From Leptodontidium sp. MPI-SDFR-AT-0119 (lineage: Eukaryota; Ascomycota; Leotiomycetes; Helotiales; Leptodontidiaceae): a stretch of DNA of 64,000 nt. The first letter of the stretch is position 1. Each line of letters begins with the position of its first letter. The translations under genes were made by a program, and so were the position numbers. Positions 11,100 through 25,300 of the stretch are shown here, piece after piece. The stretch spans positions 992,001 through 1,056,000 of the forward strand of contig JAHLEZ010000007.1 in the NCBI GenBank assembly GCA_020726505.1, read 5' to 3'. The notes below the pieces were generated by a model. That model ran no database searches. It was not told where the DNA came from and saw nothing but the letters and a program-made list of their open reading frames with translations.

Positions 11100-14000
11100 C
11101 TTAGGAACGTGCCCCTTTAGAGTTATAGTTTGCTACTTTATAAGCAACTTAGGAACGGGCCCTTATATACTTGCTTTACGTTAGTTTAGTTATAGTTTCG
11201 GCTAGAATAGAATTCCTGCCCTCTGACAACTTAAAAAGAACGTGCTTAACGTGATTGTGCCACCTTGAAAAATATAAAGGAAAACAAAAGAGTGTGTTTT
11301 ATAGTAAGGTGTAAGCTTCAATTGAGCTCTTCTACTGACGCCTTAGTATCTTATAGGTTAAGTAGTGCTAAGAAGGTCTTAAACTTCTGGCGTGGGAGGT
11401 TTTTAGTAAGGCTATTAGCGTATATCTCACTACTAGGCAGATATGTAACCTTAAAACTGCCTTTTTAGTACTCTTAGTGTAGTTACATATTCTGAATATT
11501 AACGTGCCTGAGCTTAGTCGATATACGCTAGTTCTCTTTAACTATGAGCTTAATCGTTTATTAGTTGTCACAGAAGATATTCTAGGGGTACCCTATATTA
11601 AGGTGCATTTCTTTAAAGAGCCTTTATAGAGCTATAACCTCTTTTATAGTTCGCTCCACCCCTAAGAGCTCGGCTTCTGTAGTCGAGGTAGTGACTATGT
11701 CTTGCCTAGATACTTTTCACAATATAGTACCCCTAAATAAAAGAATAATGAGCCCTTATAAAGAACGCCTAGTTTCTAAATTATTTACGAAAGAAGTATT
11801 AGACGCTATTACTAGCTGCGTTTCGCGCTATTAACAACTATAAACGATCCCTAAGAAGCGTGTACTAAATAAGTAACGTATCGTCTAATCGACAGCCTGT
11901 AAGTACTTTTAGCTTGGGTTCGTCAAGAATTGTGACAGCTGTGAAGTTACAAAAGCTACGTCCGGTCTAATTATAATAGCTGTGTATAGGACGGATCCGA
12001 CCTTTTCTTAGTACTCCTTGATTTGTGCCTTCGTCGCTTTGCCCGTGTTTTTGACTAAGTTGTAGTACGGCAGAGGGGTACTCGGGCAGTTGCTATTTAC
12101 TAAGCTGAATTTCCGGGCCACCTTCTCTATATACGTGTCGTGGACTAACGTGACTGTTTTCGCATATCTGTCCCGTACAATTTGTACCCTTAGAAACCAC
12201 TCCACGTCACTTATTATAGTCAGCTCGTAGGCTTTACTAAGGCCATTAGTAATTTTGGCCGCTGTAGCGAGGTTTAACTTGTAGTACAGTACTTATATGT
12301 CGTCTACGTAAAAGGCCACAAACACTATACACTTGTCGTTTGTAAATATATAGGGCTCTTTTATAAGTGGCTCTAGACTAAGGCTTTTGAGTGTGGCTGA
12401 GAAGTCGCCATACTATAGGGCTAGGGAGTCGCGTAGGCTATATAGGGCTCTGTCGATCTTTACAACTATGCCGGGCTACTTAAAACCGTTAAGAAGGTAA
12501 CAGTAGACGGGTGCACTTTGTTTGTCTCGTTTTATATTAACAAAAGTGTTCACGACGTCGTATTGCTTAACTTCTAGGTTAAATTGGGCTGCTAGGGCCA
12601 TCGTAACACGAAAAGACTTTGCCGCTAGTATAGAGGCGTACGTAGAGAATATAGTGGCATCCTCTTGTAGGTCACTCCTAATAACGATACGCGATTTGGT
12701 GCGTATAAGCTGTCTAGCTGAGTTAACTTTATAAGTAAACACCCATTTTAGTGGTATAGGCGTCGTTTTAGTGTCTGCCTTAGGCACAATATGCCAGTAT
12801 TTCTTAGCCTAGAAGTTCTCTATCTCCTTACGTGTGTCCTCTCGGAAGTGTTCTCTCCACAGGTGTTGGTCTAGGTTTTACTAGTACTTTAGTATTGTCG
12901 GAAGCTTTGCCTGATATAGTTGTATTGTTTTAGAGCTTGCAGTTTCTTGTGCTCTAATCGTTTCGCCACTGACTGTAGCTACAAAGACAGTATATATAGT
13001 TTTATAGTCTTTACTATCTTCTCGTGTCACGTCTTTATTCTAGAACGTCGTGGTGAAGGATGCGATTTGCGTATAGTTCTTGTCTTTTTAGTTTATAGAC
13101 TCGGCGCTTAGGAGCTCCCTTGTCGTGAAGGAGTATACTCTCGGTCTAATCTTTGACTGTTTATTTAACTGTATTGTCTCTCTAGCTCGCCTTCTCCGCT
13201 GAGCTCGAGTGACAGGGTGTAGTTGACTTTAGTTAGGTGCCTGTAATACTTCGTTTAAGGTCTCTTGAGATATAGTTTCTTTTAATAGGGGTTATATTGT
13301 TGTCTCTAATAGTGTGTTTTTTAGGAGTAGTTGTTGTTCTTCCTCTAGCTCGTCGTCGTAATCCTCCTTAGACGAGGTGTTTTCGTGCTGTAGTGCACTT
13401 CTTAGGCTTATATTAGTTACTTTAGTTTAGTGTAATAGTTGACTTTAGTTATTTCGTGCTCCACTTTAAATTACAACTTAAAGTATTAATTTGCGCGTAC
13501 CCTTAATCTAGCGTGGTGGTTTCGCACGTGGGGCACTCCTCTTAGGCTCGATATGTTCGTTTCGTTGTGTCTGGCTTCGAGTCTGTCTTGGTGTGCCTAG
13601 GCTTTTTGTTATTGCTAGAACTTCTGTATTATCCTTATTAAGCTCTATGTCGTCCCTTGACGTGTTAATTCGTGAATCTAATAGTACTATCTTATTCTAG
13701 TACTCTCGTGGAACAGGCAGTCCCGCCTTAATAGTTGCGTGTAGGACTACTTCTATAGAAACTTCGTTAACTTCTATTAGGTTAGATAGTAGCCTATTTA
13801 ATTTAGTACTGTTTTTCGCCTCTATATACTCGTTCCTTATGTGTTCGATGGCTAACTCGGCGTCTTAAGCGGCCTTAGGCTCCGTAAGCATATTAATGAC
13901 TTATTTAAGTATCGGTAGTAGTTGGCCGACTATTGCTTACTTACTGTAGAACTGTGCTTTATTAAAAACAACGTTTCGGGTACGTATTACACGCTTCAGT

Positions 14001-17000
14001 AGGGGTATTTAGATCCTGTATATATTAGTTACATAGTAGCTAACTAGGTAACCGACGTGCCCCCTTAAGTTGACCTTAAAGCCTCTCTTGTCACGGAGAG
14101 CTTGTCGGTCTTTAATTATCGCGTAGGCTTTGGCGCCATACGCAAAAGTATTGCTCTAGTTAGGTCTTAAATTAACTAGTAACCTCTTTATTATGTGTAG
14201 ATCGTACTACCGAAAATACTGCTTAAACTATACTTCTAGGACTTCGTTTGGCGACCGTATGACTCTCCTGGCTAATAGCGACATATTATATAGGTATGCA
14301 GCCGTTAAAACAGCTTCCGGCCATAGCTTAGATAGTAGATTGGCGCTTGTCATCATTTTCAGGGCCTTGGTAATTAGCTCCCCACTAGCTCTTTTTGTAC
14401 TTCTATTTGGCTCATGCGTGTAAACAGGAGTAGGCTCTAGCTCTATGCCAAGGTCTAGCGCCCATTAGTCGTACCTGGTCCAGTACTGTGTATTGATTAC
14501 AGACGTGTCGTTGTCAGACCTGATTTTGCATATAGCTAGGCCGTATTGACGTCTGGACTATGCCTCAAACGACTTAAGCACACTCATAACGGCCTCTTGC
14601 GTCTTATTAGTGCTTGTGAACGCAAAAAGCTTGCCGCTATATTCGTCCTTAATCGCTAGTAGCCAGTATGTCCCATCGTAGCCTACAGGGTAGTCAAACA
14701 GGTCCCATGCGACTCTAAAGAACGGTCTCGGCGACTTGTTGTCTGACTTTCTGCGTAATGGTTGTTGGATTGAGTATATTACGGCGCAGCTTTCGCATTT
14801 AACGTTAGTTATTCCGTCGATTTGAACATTGCGGGTATACTTTACAAGAGCTTCTAAGGCTGATTTGCTAAGGTGACTAGTACGTAAGTGCTATATTTCT
14901 GCTGTATTGCTACGGGGCCGTAGGAACCGGCGGGTTGACTGAAAGGTATGCTTCTTAAGAGGGTGCAGTCGTCTACTGATCGTCGGGTATATTATTACAG
15001 TAGGAGATCTACGTGTCTTCATGAATATATACAGTTGTGGAGAGCGCGAGCAGTTGTTAATAGGCTTGTATTTAAACACTATAAGGTTCTACTTGCGCTG
15101 TAGGGTTCTCACTACATGGCTCTCTTTAGCACTGCCTACGCGTAAAGTCGTGTTAGTACTATTATATCACACCCCTGACTGTGCGAGGAGGCTCTCTGAG
15201 ATGATATTAATGTTAAACCCCTCTATAATAGTCACATTAGATAGTGTTAGGTCTCTTGTAAACAGTTCGGCAGGTTTATATATAGCGTTCTCGAAGACAC
15301 GTGTACCCCTGCTAATGATCGGTAGGCTTGAGGTGCCCGCGTTAACTGATTCTCCTGTGGTGTGTTTAAAGCTGCCGGGGACTAGTTTATTAATATTATT
15401 AACTAGGTGAGTCGCGCCGTAGTTGTTAATAAGAGTGCTGTCTGATAGAGGGTGGCGTTGGTACTCTATGGTACTGTAGACGCTAGCGTTTAAAGTGTCG
15501 TCCCAGAGCATGTTATTAAGGAGGTTCGGGTCAAATACAGCTGCATTAATGCTTCCTGTTCCTTCTTACGTAGCTTTGCCTTTGTCTTTGTTTCCTGCAG
15601 GTGCAGCGGCATCGGCTGTTTTGGCGTTAGTGGTAGGTTTAGAGGTGCTGGTGCTATTGGCTCTAGTAATTTTAGTTACTGCAACGTACTTCTAACCTTC
15701 TTTGGCTATGGCGGCCTTGAGCTCCCTGAAGTCTGTAGTCTCTAACTTCTTGCGAGTTGTAGTTACCTCGTTAGCGTTTGGTACATGCTTTATGCCTTCC
15801 GTGGTTGTTTTATTAACTATATAATGTAGTCTCTAGTACTTGAGTGGCTCAAAGAAGTGCTTGCTGTTTATGCCGCATGGGCATAAGTTACTTTGGCCGC
15901 GAGAGCGAGATCTGTTGGAGCTTGCGCCTGACGTACTATCGTCCATTCCTCTAAGGGTTGAGTATTGACTGCTACCCCCTCCTTGACGCCTGGGCTTCCT
16001 GAATATGGTGTGCTCTTGGTCTATGCCTGGGAGTACTTGTATGTAGTCGTTAAGAGTAAAACCATGTTCCTTTCTAAGTTGGTCGTCGTGTATAATTGTG
16101 TTGAGGATAGGGTTTGCTTAATTAGGGTGTATATGAGCTCCCACAGCACGTAACCACTTCTTTAGAGCTATAGTACCCTTGACTTTAGGTATGTCGTACG
16201 CTTTGGCATTCCTGTAAGCCTTTAAGAAGTCCTTTATTTATTAGTTGACGTTGACTTTTCCCTTATGTGCCTCCTTCAAAACCTTGTCGTATTTTGTGAC
16301 GACTGTTGTAAGGACCGACGATTCTGATAGTGTTATGTCGCGCTGAAGTGTACTAACTAACGTTTATAAGCTCAGGTCGCTCTTGCCGGCCAGTTCCCTA
16401 ATCGTAGAGTCTAAAAGCGAATCGTCTACTGTTTTGGAGAGTTAGTTATATAGAGCTATGTACTTGTTGTTTTGGCTCGTCCATTCAGTAAGTGTGTACT
16501 AGTACTCCTTGGCTTGTGCTGCGTAGATCTACTGTACCTCTGCAATTGTTGGGTATAAAGGTGGACTAGCTTCTTCTGGACTTGTCCCTCCCATTGGGGC
16601 ATCTGTCGATATGGCTAGGGCAGGTGTAGCCTACGCGTTGTCGGACGACTTAGGCGTTGAAGACGGTTGTGGGTTTGCTGCTTTCTAAGCTGTAATATTA
16701 GCGTAATACTGGCTTAACTGAGTCTTTGCAACCTCTTGCGTAGTGCTTTCAAGCGTTGGAGCCTTGGGTCGGTGGTTTGGGATATGGCCTGTCGCAGGAG
16801 CGCTGGGGTCTACTATATTTAGTGCACCTATGAAGCCAGCATAGAATGTCAAGCGCAAGTGCTATGTCACCTAATCCTTCCGCGCCTTTAAATTACAGTC
16901 CGTAGGTAGCCTTAGAAGTGACATTGTCGGTTTTGGGTATATATATGATGATTTCGAAGAGGTTTTGGTGATTTGAGGGTTGTTGACGGGCTTTTGAGTA

Positions 17001-17059
17001 CTACTAGTACGTGTGTAAGGCAGCGGTGAGAAAGCCTCTATATGCCTCTGTGGAGCCAC
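11100..17059 (-). pseudogene. copia II gag-pol
   Basis: Minus-strand polyprotein. It starts at ATG 17059 (MAPQRHIEAFSPLPYTRTSS) and is stopped early by TAG. Gag ends near 15,850 with a CPCG-containing, partly degenerate zinc knuckle. Protease is at 15,511-15,167, with NNYGATHLVNNINKL at the active-site position where the usual Asp-Ser is lost. Integrase covers about 14,900-13,500. Reverse transcriptase reads IPLKWVFTYKVNSARQLIRT at 12,740-12,685. It has the YVDD box at about 12,298-12,312, then WFLRVQIVRDRYAKTVTLVH at 12,199-12,140. RNase H lies to the left, to roughly 11,500. Stops are TAG/TAA at Gln/Trp positions. Confidence 0.85.
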
Positions 17060-17111
17060 GTCGGCGCGTGTATGCGACTGGGAAGCTTTGATAGCTTACG
17101 GGGCTTATAAC

Positions 17112-17314
17112 TGTCGTGCAAGAGTACGCCTAGAGGCTCCACAGAGGCGTATTTGACGTATTATTGAGGTATGCGCAGTACTGTAATTGATTGTTCTATT
17201 CGTCTACTCTACGTGGAGCTCTTTGAGCTCCCTACTGAATATCTGTCGGTCGCGCTTTGGCCAGGTCGCCTTTGATAGGGCTCGCTTAGCTGGCTTACTA
17301 GAGCCTGCACGACA
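17112..17314 (-). repeat. copia II 5' LTR with adjacent primer-binding site
   Basis: 203 bp, nearly identical to the left copy, followed by TSD agtaa. The adjoining bases 17,101-17,111 (plus gggcttataac) resemble the initiator Met-tRNA anticodon stretch with one C-to-T change. Confidence 0.92.
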
Positions 17315-17560
17315 AGTAAGCTATTAGTATTGTGGTTGGTTGCGCTAAGCGAGAGTAACATAAAACTAAACGATTAAGCCACAACTATTCTTATACCACT
17401 AAGTCAGGCAAACAACCGTTCTATTTAAAGTGGCACATCCCCCACTTAATTCTTAATCCTATAACCTCTCCACAATACATACAAATCGACCTTTCGATCT
17501 ACCAACTAATTAACTAATTAATAATCAATTAACTAATTAATAAATCAATCAATTAATACT

Positions 17561-18508
17561 ATAAGTGTATTAGTGCGCTTTACTAAGGCCGTTAAGGCTA
17601 ATCGTTTAGCTACTATTATAAGTTATTAAGTTGATTTTTATTAAGCTAATCGTTAATTTTAGGACTATGTGTTAATTTAAATATTACTAACTATAATAGG
17701 CGAAGAAGAAGAAGGATACTAAAAAGGCTCCAAAGGCTACTCCTACTCTAAAGAGAGTTACTACGGCTACTCCGGTTACTCGTACTTGTGCTCCTCGTGT
17801 CAAGGGAGATAAGCGGTTAGTTGTTTATTTAGGTTGTATTAACGGCGCCCTTCAAACCAAGAGCACTAGAGAGTACTTTAATATAGTTAGTTAAGGTGCT
17901 CGCTACTTTGCGTGCGCCTTAGGCTACTCTTATAAGGTTACTCCCGCTACTACTTAGGCTCCTTTCTTAGTTTATCGGGCTGCGCTCTTAAATAACGTAG
18001 GCGAGAAAGTAAATTCCTTAGGTTATTCTTTTTTAATATGTAATTACTAACTTTTTAAGAATTAGAGCGCCTAAGAGCTCCCGTTTTTATAGTCCTTAAG
18101 GGTTAAGTTATTACTAGTAAAGCTGTCGGTGAAGTAATTGGATTTAGAGGAGGTAATAAGAAGGAGGAAGATGAGGGTAGTGTTATTATTAAGGAATCTA
18201 GTATATTGTTCCGTTTCTTGAATTTACTGCAAAATTAAGGCTAATTCAGTTGATTTCTTTTAGATAAAGAGAACTTTAGTACTCTGGAGTCTCCTGCGTG
18301 GGTTACTGGCGAGTAACTTGCTACTACTGCTAGTGCTTTGTTTTCTCCGGAGCTTACTTGTAGACCTACTAGTATTAGTGGAGCTCCGGCTTTTACTCTT
18401 GAAGAAGAGGCTTCGGCCGCTTGTATTGACGAGCTTTATAGTATACTTAGAAGTGCCTTGGCTACTTTAGCTAGGGAAGTTCGGGGCTTGTTACTTAGAG
18501 ATAATTAA
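17561..18508 (+). pseudogene. copia I extra ORF opposite to pol (Ala/Lys-rich, Cys motif), RIP-mutated
   Basis: Plus-strand coding sequence between the end of minus-strand pol and the 3' LTR. The start, intact in Ib, is here ATA for ATG. An intron follows a mutated donor (ataagt for gtaagt), and exon 2 begins near 17,701 with AKKKKDTKKAPKATPTLKRV. Then comes YLGCINGAL and, further on, ARYFACAL. Against the copia II copy these line up as a Cys-rich module in which several TGT/TGC codons became TAT/TAC. The end reads ALATLAREVRGLLLRDN before TAA. No function is known to me; the Cys spacing suggests zinc binding. Confidence 0.6.
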
Positions 18509-18599
18509 GTTACTTTCTTTTTATAAGGCGAGGCTTGGGAACCTCTAAATAACTAAGTGTCCCTTTATAATTTACTTATGTTACGTTGCTTTTACTATA

Positions 18600-21500
18600 A
18601 AAATAAACAATCGTTAAAAGTAATTAAGTCTTCTAAATACTATGAATTTTACCCCTAAGCTTAATTACTCTCTAAGTAAATAAAATAGTAAGAGAATTTA
18701 CAAAGGAATAATAAATATATAAGAAAATACCCTTATAATAAAGGAAAAATAAAGAACGTATATAAAGACCTACTTTAAAGCGAGGGCTTTATAATAAGTT
18801 ACTCTAATTAAGCACGAACATCTACTAAGTTAATGAGAGTAATAAAATTCTCAAATTTCTGTCGAGAGAGGTTCTTTATAAGTCCATTAGCGGGCATATA
18901 ACCCGTAAGTAAATATTCGACTAAAAAAGTGCCCTTTTAAAACTCTTAGTATAACTACATATTCTAAATATTAACGTGGCGTAACTTAATAAAGATACGC
19001 TAATTTTCCTTAACGATTAATTGTATTATTTACTAATTATTATAAAAGATCCTCTAAATTTCCCTTAACTTAAGACGTAGCTCTTAAAAGAAACGCTATA
19101 AAGTTATAATCTCCTTAGCCGTTTACTTAACGCCTAAAAGCTTAGCTTATATAATCAAAGTAGTAACTATATCTTATAAGGCCGCTCTTTATAAGATTAA
19201 ACCTCTAAAAAGTATTATAATATAACTATTAAAAGAGCGCCTAGTATTAAGATCGTCTATAAATAAAGTATTTAAAGCTATAATAAGCTAAGAGTCGCGT
19301 AGTTTGTAACTATAGGTAATCGCCAAAAATCGGGTTCCGAAGAGGTAATAAATAGTCTAATTAACTACTGCAAAGTACTCTAAAGAGGGGTTAATCAAGA
19401 AGTGAAAAAGTCTTAAAGTTATAAACGTAACGTTTACGCGTAATATAATTACTATATAAAGTACTAAGCTAACCTTCTCTTAATACTCCTTAATTTAAAC
19501 TAAGGTTACTTGCCCTTGATTCTTTAGTAGCTTAACTTAAAGTAGTAAAGTACTTAGGCAATTTCTATCTACTAAGTCAAATCGCAAAACAACCTTTTCA
19601 ATATAAGTATCGTATATTAAAGAAATAATCTTTACTTGATAATCTTTAATAATACAAACACTTAAAAACCACTCTATTAGTTCACCTTCAGTAAGCTCGT
19701 ATACCGTATATAAACCCTTAATTATAAGTTAAGCGTCTTTAAGGGCTAAAGCGTAATATAATACTTAAATATCGTCGACATAAAAGATAACAAAGACTAA
19801 GCGTTACTCGTTTATAAAAATACAAGGCTCCTCCTTACAAAGGATTAACCCTAACTTTAACAAGGTTCTAGTAAAGTCTCCGTACTATAGTACTAGCGAG
19901 TTTTTAAGTCTATAAAGTATACGATTAACTTCTATTATTATATCGTCTTATTTAAATTCGTCTAGTAAGTAATAACGTACGTGAGCACTTAATTCGCTTC
20001 GTTTAGTATTAATAAAGGCGTTAATAACATTAAATTAAATCATCTCTAAATTAAATTAAGTTACTATTACTATAGCGGTCTTAAAAGAACGAGTAATTAA
20101 GGTTGTTATATATATTAAGAGAATTAACGTTTCGGGTTATAAGTCTCCCTTAATAATAACTCGCGAGCGACACTTAATTAAATACCCTAACGAATCGACT
20201 TTAGCGTGAAATACTTATTTTAATAGTATTAGTTATTTAGTGGCGAAGCTTTGTTTAATAACTCTCTAGTAATTGCGCGACTTTAAGTTAGTGATTTCCT
20301 TGATTACGTCGGCTCGAAAGTACTCTCCTAGAGGGTAATCCTTGAGGTCTCTCTAATTTAATAGGTCCTTTAGTAATTAAGATTAGTATATTCGTGGGAG
20401 ATTAATTAGTTATTAAATTTCGATATTTTTAAGAATAAACACTAAGATTATAACGTAAACTACGCTTAAGTCTTTCCCGTCTCTTTATACTAGTTCTTAA
20501 TTAAGCTAAAAGGTCCTTAGAAAGTCCTTTAAATACTTACGATTACTTAATAGGTTTAACGATTCTATAATTAACTCTCTAATAATTGTTATATAAACGC
20601 TTCGATTCGGTTTCGTAATCTTACTATTAACTCAGGTTTTTTAACTGTCGTTAGTTACTTGATCTTTTACCCTCTTCCTCTATAGAAGTTTAAGTAAGTT
20701 ATTATTAATTAAGGCCGGAAGTAATAAGTATTACTTTATACTTAATTCTTCCCTTAAGTCTAATGAGTTAAGATACTCCTTATATTCTATTACTTAAGGC
20801 GGAGCTTCTAATTACTTAGGGCCGGCACCTTAAGTAAGTGCTCCCTGACGCTTGAGACTACGCTCTTAGTCGTATAGTCTTTAAGAGAATATAATAACTT
20901 ATAGTATTAATTAGCGCTTAGCTCTTATATCTCTCTTAAAATTTAATACGCTACGTAAGATATTTCTCTTAGTTATACTTTGAGACACTAATTATCTTGA
21001 TTTGTCGACTCGTTTTAAGACTTAATTAAGGTACTCGTAAGTAAAAAGTCTAATACTCTTCCTTAATTATTTTACCCCCGAGTTTTTACTAATAAGTTCT
21101 ATTAATCTTAACTTTTTTAGGGGTAGTATTTATTACTCTAACCCCGTAATTAAAAGCTCAAGCGAAGGCTATAGCACCCTTAATATTACAAACTTAGTAG
21201 TTTCTATAAAACTTATTACTTGGCTTAGTTATTCCTTCTCTAAGGTAGTACTTATTATTAATTCTAGTATATTAAGTACGCTTAATTAATTAATTATATT
21301 AGTTCTAGTGTCTTAAGGTCCTTCCTCTTCTTTTAGTATTTTAGTAAGATCTCTTAATATTAAGCGCGGCTAGCCGACTACTCTCTTCACGTTTAAAGAG
21401 CCCGAATAAAAGAGGAATTCGTTAAAAGTAACGTTCTAAGTCACTATTACACGCTATAATTAAGGTACTTAGACCTTATATATATTAGACGAGACGTATC

Positions 21501-22091
21501 TTATTAAGTATTTAAGGTGCGCTCTTAAGTTGACTTTAAATACTCTCTTTTATTAAAGAGCCTCTCAGTCTTTAATTATAAAGTAAGCTTTATAACTATA
21601 CTTATATATTACTCTAGTCAGGTCGTATATTAGTAGTAAGCTTTTAAATAAGCTTAGGGTCGTAGTATTAAAAATATTACTTAAACTAAGTATAAAAGAT
21701 CTTATTTAAACTCTTAAAGCCTTTCTGAGTAGCTAGACTTATATTATAAAGAGTAATTGCTGTTATAGTTACTTCCATCTAAAGTTCTTTTAGTAAGTTT
21801 ATTAAAAGGCGTATCTTAATAGACTTTTCGATGATTTCCTTGCCTATATACTTAATTCCCTTATTAAGTTAGTGTGTATACGAAGGGGTACTCTTAATAT
21901 TAATATTATTCTTTATATACTACTTTTCGTACTTAGTTAATTTATTAATTCTTATAACCGAGGTATTATTATTTTAGCGTATTTTGCAAATCGAAAGTCT
22001 AAATTAACGTTTTGTTTACGCCTTAAACGGTTTAAGAACTCTTAAGATAGCGATTAACCTTTTGTTTTTTAAAAGTTATTTATAGAATTTC
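18600..22091 (-). pseudogene. copia I integrase, reverse transcriptase and RNase H, after the Ib break
   Basis: The minus-strand frame continues the integrase from the Ib insertion point (TSD atttc at 22087-22091). The reverse transcriptase YVDD box is preserved at about 19,770-19,788 (plus-strand atcgtcgacataaaa). The sequence closely parallels Ib on the plus strand over 24,765-28,100, so one can be read against the other. All frames are broken by TAG/TAA at expected Gln/Trp codons. Confidence 0.85.
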
Positions 22092-22277
22092 TGTCGTATA
22101 GGCACGGGCTAATGCTCGGTTAGTTGCGCGCTATGCTGGATATAGTTTCTGCCACGTTATACCGCTTTCAGGAGAATAACGTGTTCCTCTGATTTCCTTA
22201 TATATTCTAGAGAATAATTAATTACTTAAAATTCTCCTTACGTTAATCGTAAGGCTCTACTCCACTTTTATACTATA
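22092..22277 (+). repeat. copia Ib 5' LTR and primer-binding site
   Basis: 186 bp, heavily RIP-mutated towards its end (cttttatactata versus cttctgcaccaca in the 3' copy). The following attataagcccc (22278-22289) is the mutated primer-binding site. Confidence 0.9.
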
Positions 22278-22399
22278 ATTATAAGCCCCGTGACGAAGCT
22301 ATTAAGTTAATATTCTTCCTTTTGTGCTCTGCAGATTTAGGTAGAGTTATTAACGGAAGATTAATAAGTGACGAATAATGTCAGAGTTTCTACTTATTA

Positions 22400-25300
22400 A
22401 TAAGTGTAGTTCACACTATTATTTTCCCTTTAACCTCTTTAGAAAAGGGTAAATCGAGCACCTATACTCGATATTCTCTTTTCCTCTTTAATAAATCTAT
22501 TAAACCCTCGAGAGAGTAACCCTCTCTTCGCTATAGTAGACTTAACTTTAGTCTCCTCCTTTAATAATCGAACGCCGCTTAACTACGATAAGTAAACCTA
22601 GACTCTATAGTACTAAGCCTTCAAATCCTTTTATATCTTCTACAAAGTATAGACGTCAGTTAATTTAGAATTACTAGTCGCTCTAAATATCCTCAAAAAC
22701 GAGCCTCAAGTACAAATAATCGACCAAGTAAAAGTATAATAAGACAAGGAGGCTCTCGATTTCAACTTCAGGGAGTAAGTAAAGTGAGATAGAGATTAAT
22801 AAGTACTTAAACTCAAGGGACTTAAATTAAGTATAACACCTCTTATATTATTTAACGTTACTATAGTTGCTCTAATATATACTGCCCTAATAAGGGAGTA
22901 TACTATAAAACACGCATAATAGTCGGAAAAGGCTCGGGCCTATAAGGCAATATACAAGTAGATTTAAGAGACAGTTAATCCTTCGATCTATTAGAGTGTT
23001 GTTCGAGAGTGCGAGATTAAGGAGGAATAAAGAGCGAAAGAGTAACCTAATAAGATAACGGACGAACTAAACGACCTACGATTTTAAACTCTATAGATAC
23101 TCCTTAAGGTATTAAAGAGAAATTACGCCCCTTTAGAAATAAGTAATATTATTAAAACTTAAGCCAAATATAAAGAGAAGCTCGAAATCGTCAAAATAAG
23201 ACGGGTTAATCCTAAGATATAAATTCAAGAGTAGCAATTAGCTTACTAAGATGTTCTATTATACGACATTCTAGACGTTAAGGGCCCCTTAGTGATCATT
23301 AACTTTATTAAGGTAATACAAGAGAAGCTCGCACTTAAATAGGCTCGCGAACGACTATTTAAGGTCCTTAGAGATAATACTCTCAGAGTTGTTCACAAGT
23401 ATACGTTACTTTAATACGTTAATTAGTTATTGGCGCTTAACGAAAAGTCTCTTACGGTTACTAGAAGAAATAAGACAGTTAGATTATATACTATATTTAG
23501 AGGGAGATTAGATACTCTAGGAGTATTACTAGTACTAAGGACTCCTTTGCTAAATACCTCGCTTAATACTTGCCCTTATAAAGTAGGCTCTCACTAATAT
23601 AAAGCGATCGAGTGTTATAGACTTCGATATTACTACGACGGCTTAATCAAGGACAAACTGCGCAACTTACTGTTTATAGAGGAAATCAAGGAAACCCGAA
23701 TCAAACTTGAAAAGGAGTTTCCCGACCTCAAATAAGTAATCGGCAAGAAAGGGTAGAGACAAGTAGTAGTAAAGGAAATTGCTAAGGGAATAACCTCCGA
23801 AAACTCCTTGTCTTCTCTAATAACCTCAGCAAAAGCCTTAGAACTACTGAAGTATCCCGGCAATGTTAATACATGTATAATTAGTCCGGAGTTACTTAAT
23901 AAGGCTCTCGCCACCTCAGGAATCTACGCCACTATTAATATAAATCGACACCCGCTCTTAGAGAGCACCTTACTTAATAATGGCGCTGCCACTTATTTAG
24001 TTAATTCGGTTGCTCTATTAGAGCCTAGAACCTTTATTAAATCAATTAATAATAATAGTATTAAAGCCGGAACGTCGAGCCTTATAGTTAAGGGTCGAGG
24101 TACTTGTATTTTTAAGGGTACTCTTAATGGCCCTAATAGACTAAATACTAAAGACTTGAGGCTCTCTGACGTCGCTGTCGTCGAAGGATTTAATATTAAT
24201 ATTATTTCAGAAGCTCGTTTATTAAAGGCTAGACTTTAGTATAATAAGTTAAACTACACGTTGCGCGTTAGATCAACTGAGAAGAGTATTATATTAAAGT
24301 AATTGGAGCGACAGTTTAACTTAGCTTTCTTTAAATATAAGCCTTTTAATTACTCTTTAGCTTCCGCAATAGTTCTTAACTCTCTAATTCGCCTAACTTA
24401 TACTTTTTTAATATTCCCCACGCTTTAAAAGAGCATTTAGTAAGGCTTTCAATTAAGTCGACGATATTTAAGACCGCGGCTAAACGACGCTAAGTTATAG
24501 CACTTACAGGCAAGGCACTTAAAGAAGGAAGCGTTAAAGAATTTAGTCAAAAATACGCGTAACGTCGAGATCTTAGGCACTACTTAAATTAAGTGTAAAG
24601 AGTGCTCTCTAACTGTCGCGCAATAAGTCGTTAGTCGAAGACCTTCAGAGAGAACAGCTACCCGGCCTTTTTATCGCATTTCTTAGGACTTATTCGACTT
24701 CCCTGTCGGATTTAATAGGAATAGCTAGCTCTTGTTAGTTAAAGACTAATATAATAGGAAATTCTATAGATAGCTCTTAAAAAACAAAGGGTTAATCGTT
24801 ATCTTAAGAGTTCTTAAACCGTTTAAGGTGTAGACGAGACGTCAATTTAGACTCTCGATTTACAAAATACGCTAAGACAACAATATATTAATTATAGGAA
24901 TTAATAGATCAATTGAGTACGAAAAGTAATGTACGGAGAATAATATTAATATTAAGAGTACTTCTTCGTATATGTATTAACCTAATAGGGGAGTTGAGCG
25001 CGTAAGTAAGGAAATCATCGAAAAGTCTATTAAGATACGCCTTTTAGTAAACTTACTGGAGGAGCTTTAGACGGAAGTAGTTATGGCGGTAATTACTCTT
25101 TATAATATAAGTCTAGCTACTCGGAAAGGCTTTAAGAGTCTAAATAAGATCTTTTATACCTAGTTTAGGCAATATTTTTAGTACTATAACCTTAAGCTTA
25201 TTTAAAAGCTTAACACTAATATACGACTTGACTAGAGTAATATATAGGCGTACGGCTATAGAGTTTACCTTATAATTAAAGACTGAGAGGCTCTTTAATA

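Larger units (their letters stand above)
9878..17314 (-). mobile_element. Ty1/copia element II (pol on minus strand), lightly RIP-mutated
   Basis: Two 203-bp LTRs (9878-10080 and 17112-17314) and TSD agtaa (9873-9877 and 17315-17319). The element is 7,437 bp and sits about 27 bp inside the 3' LTR of copia I. The two LTRs are nearly identical, and base composition is much less AT-rich than in copia I or Ib. Pol still carries TAG codons for Gln/Trp, so it is inactive. A solo LTR of the same family is at 39869-40063. Confidence 0.93.
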
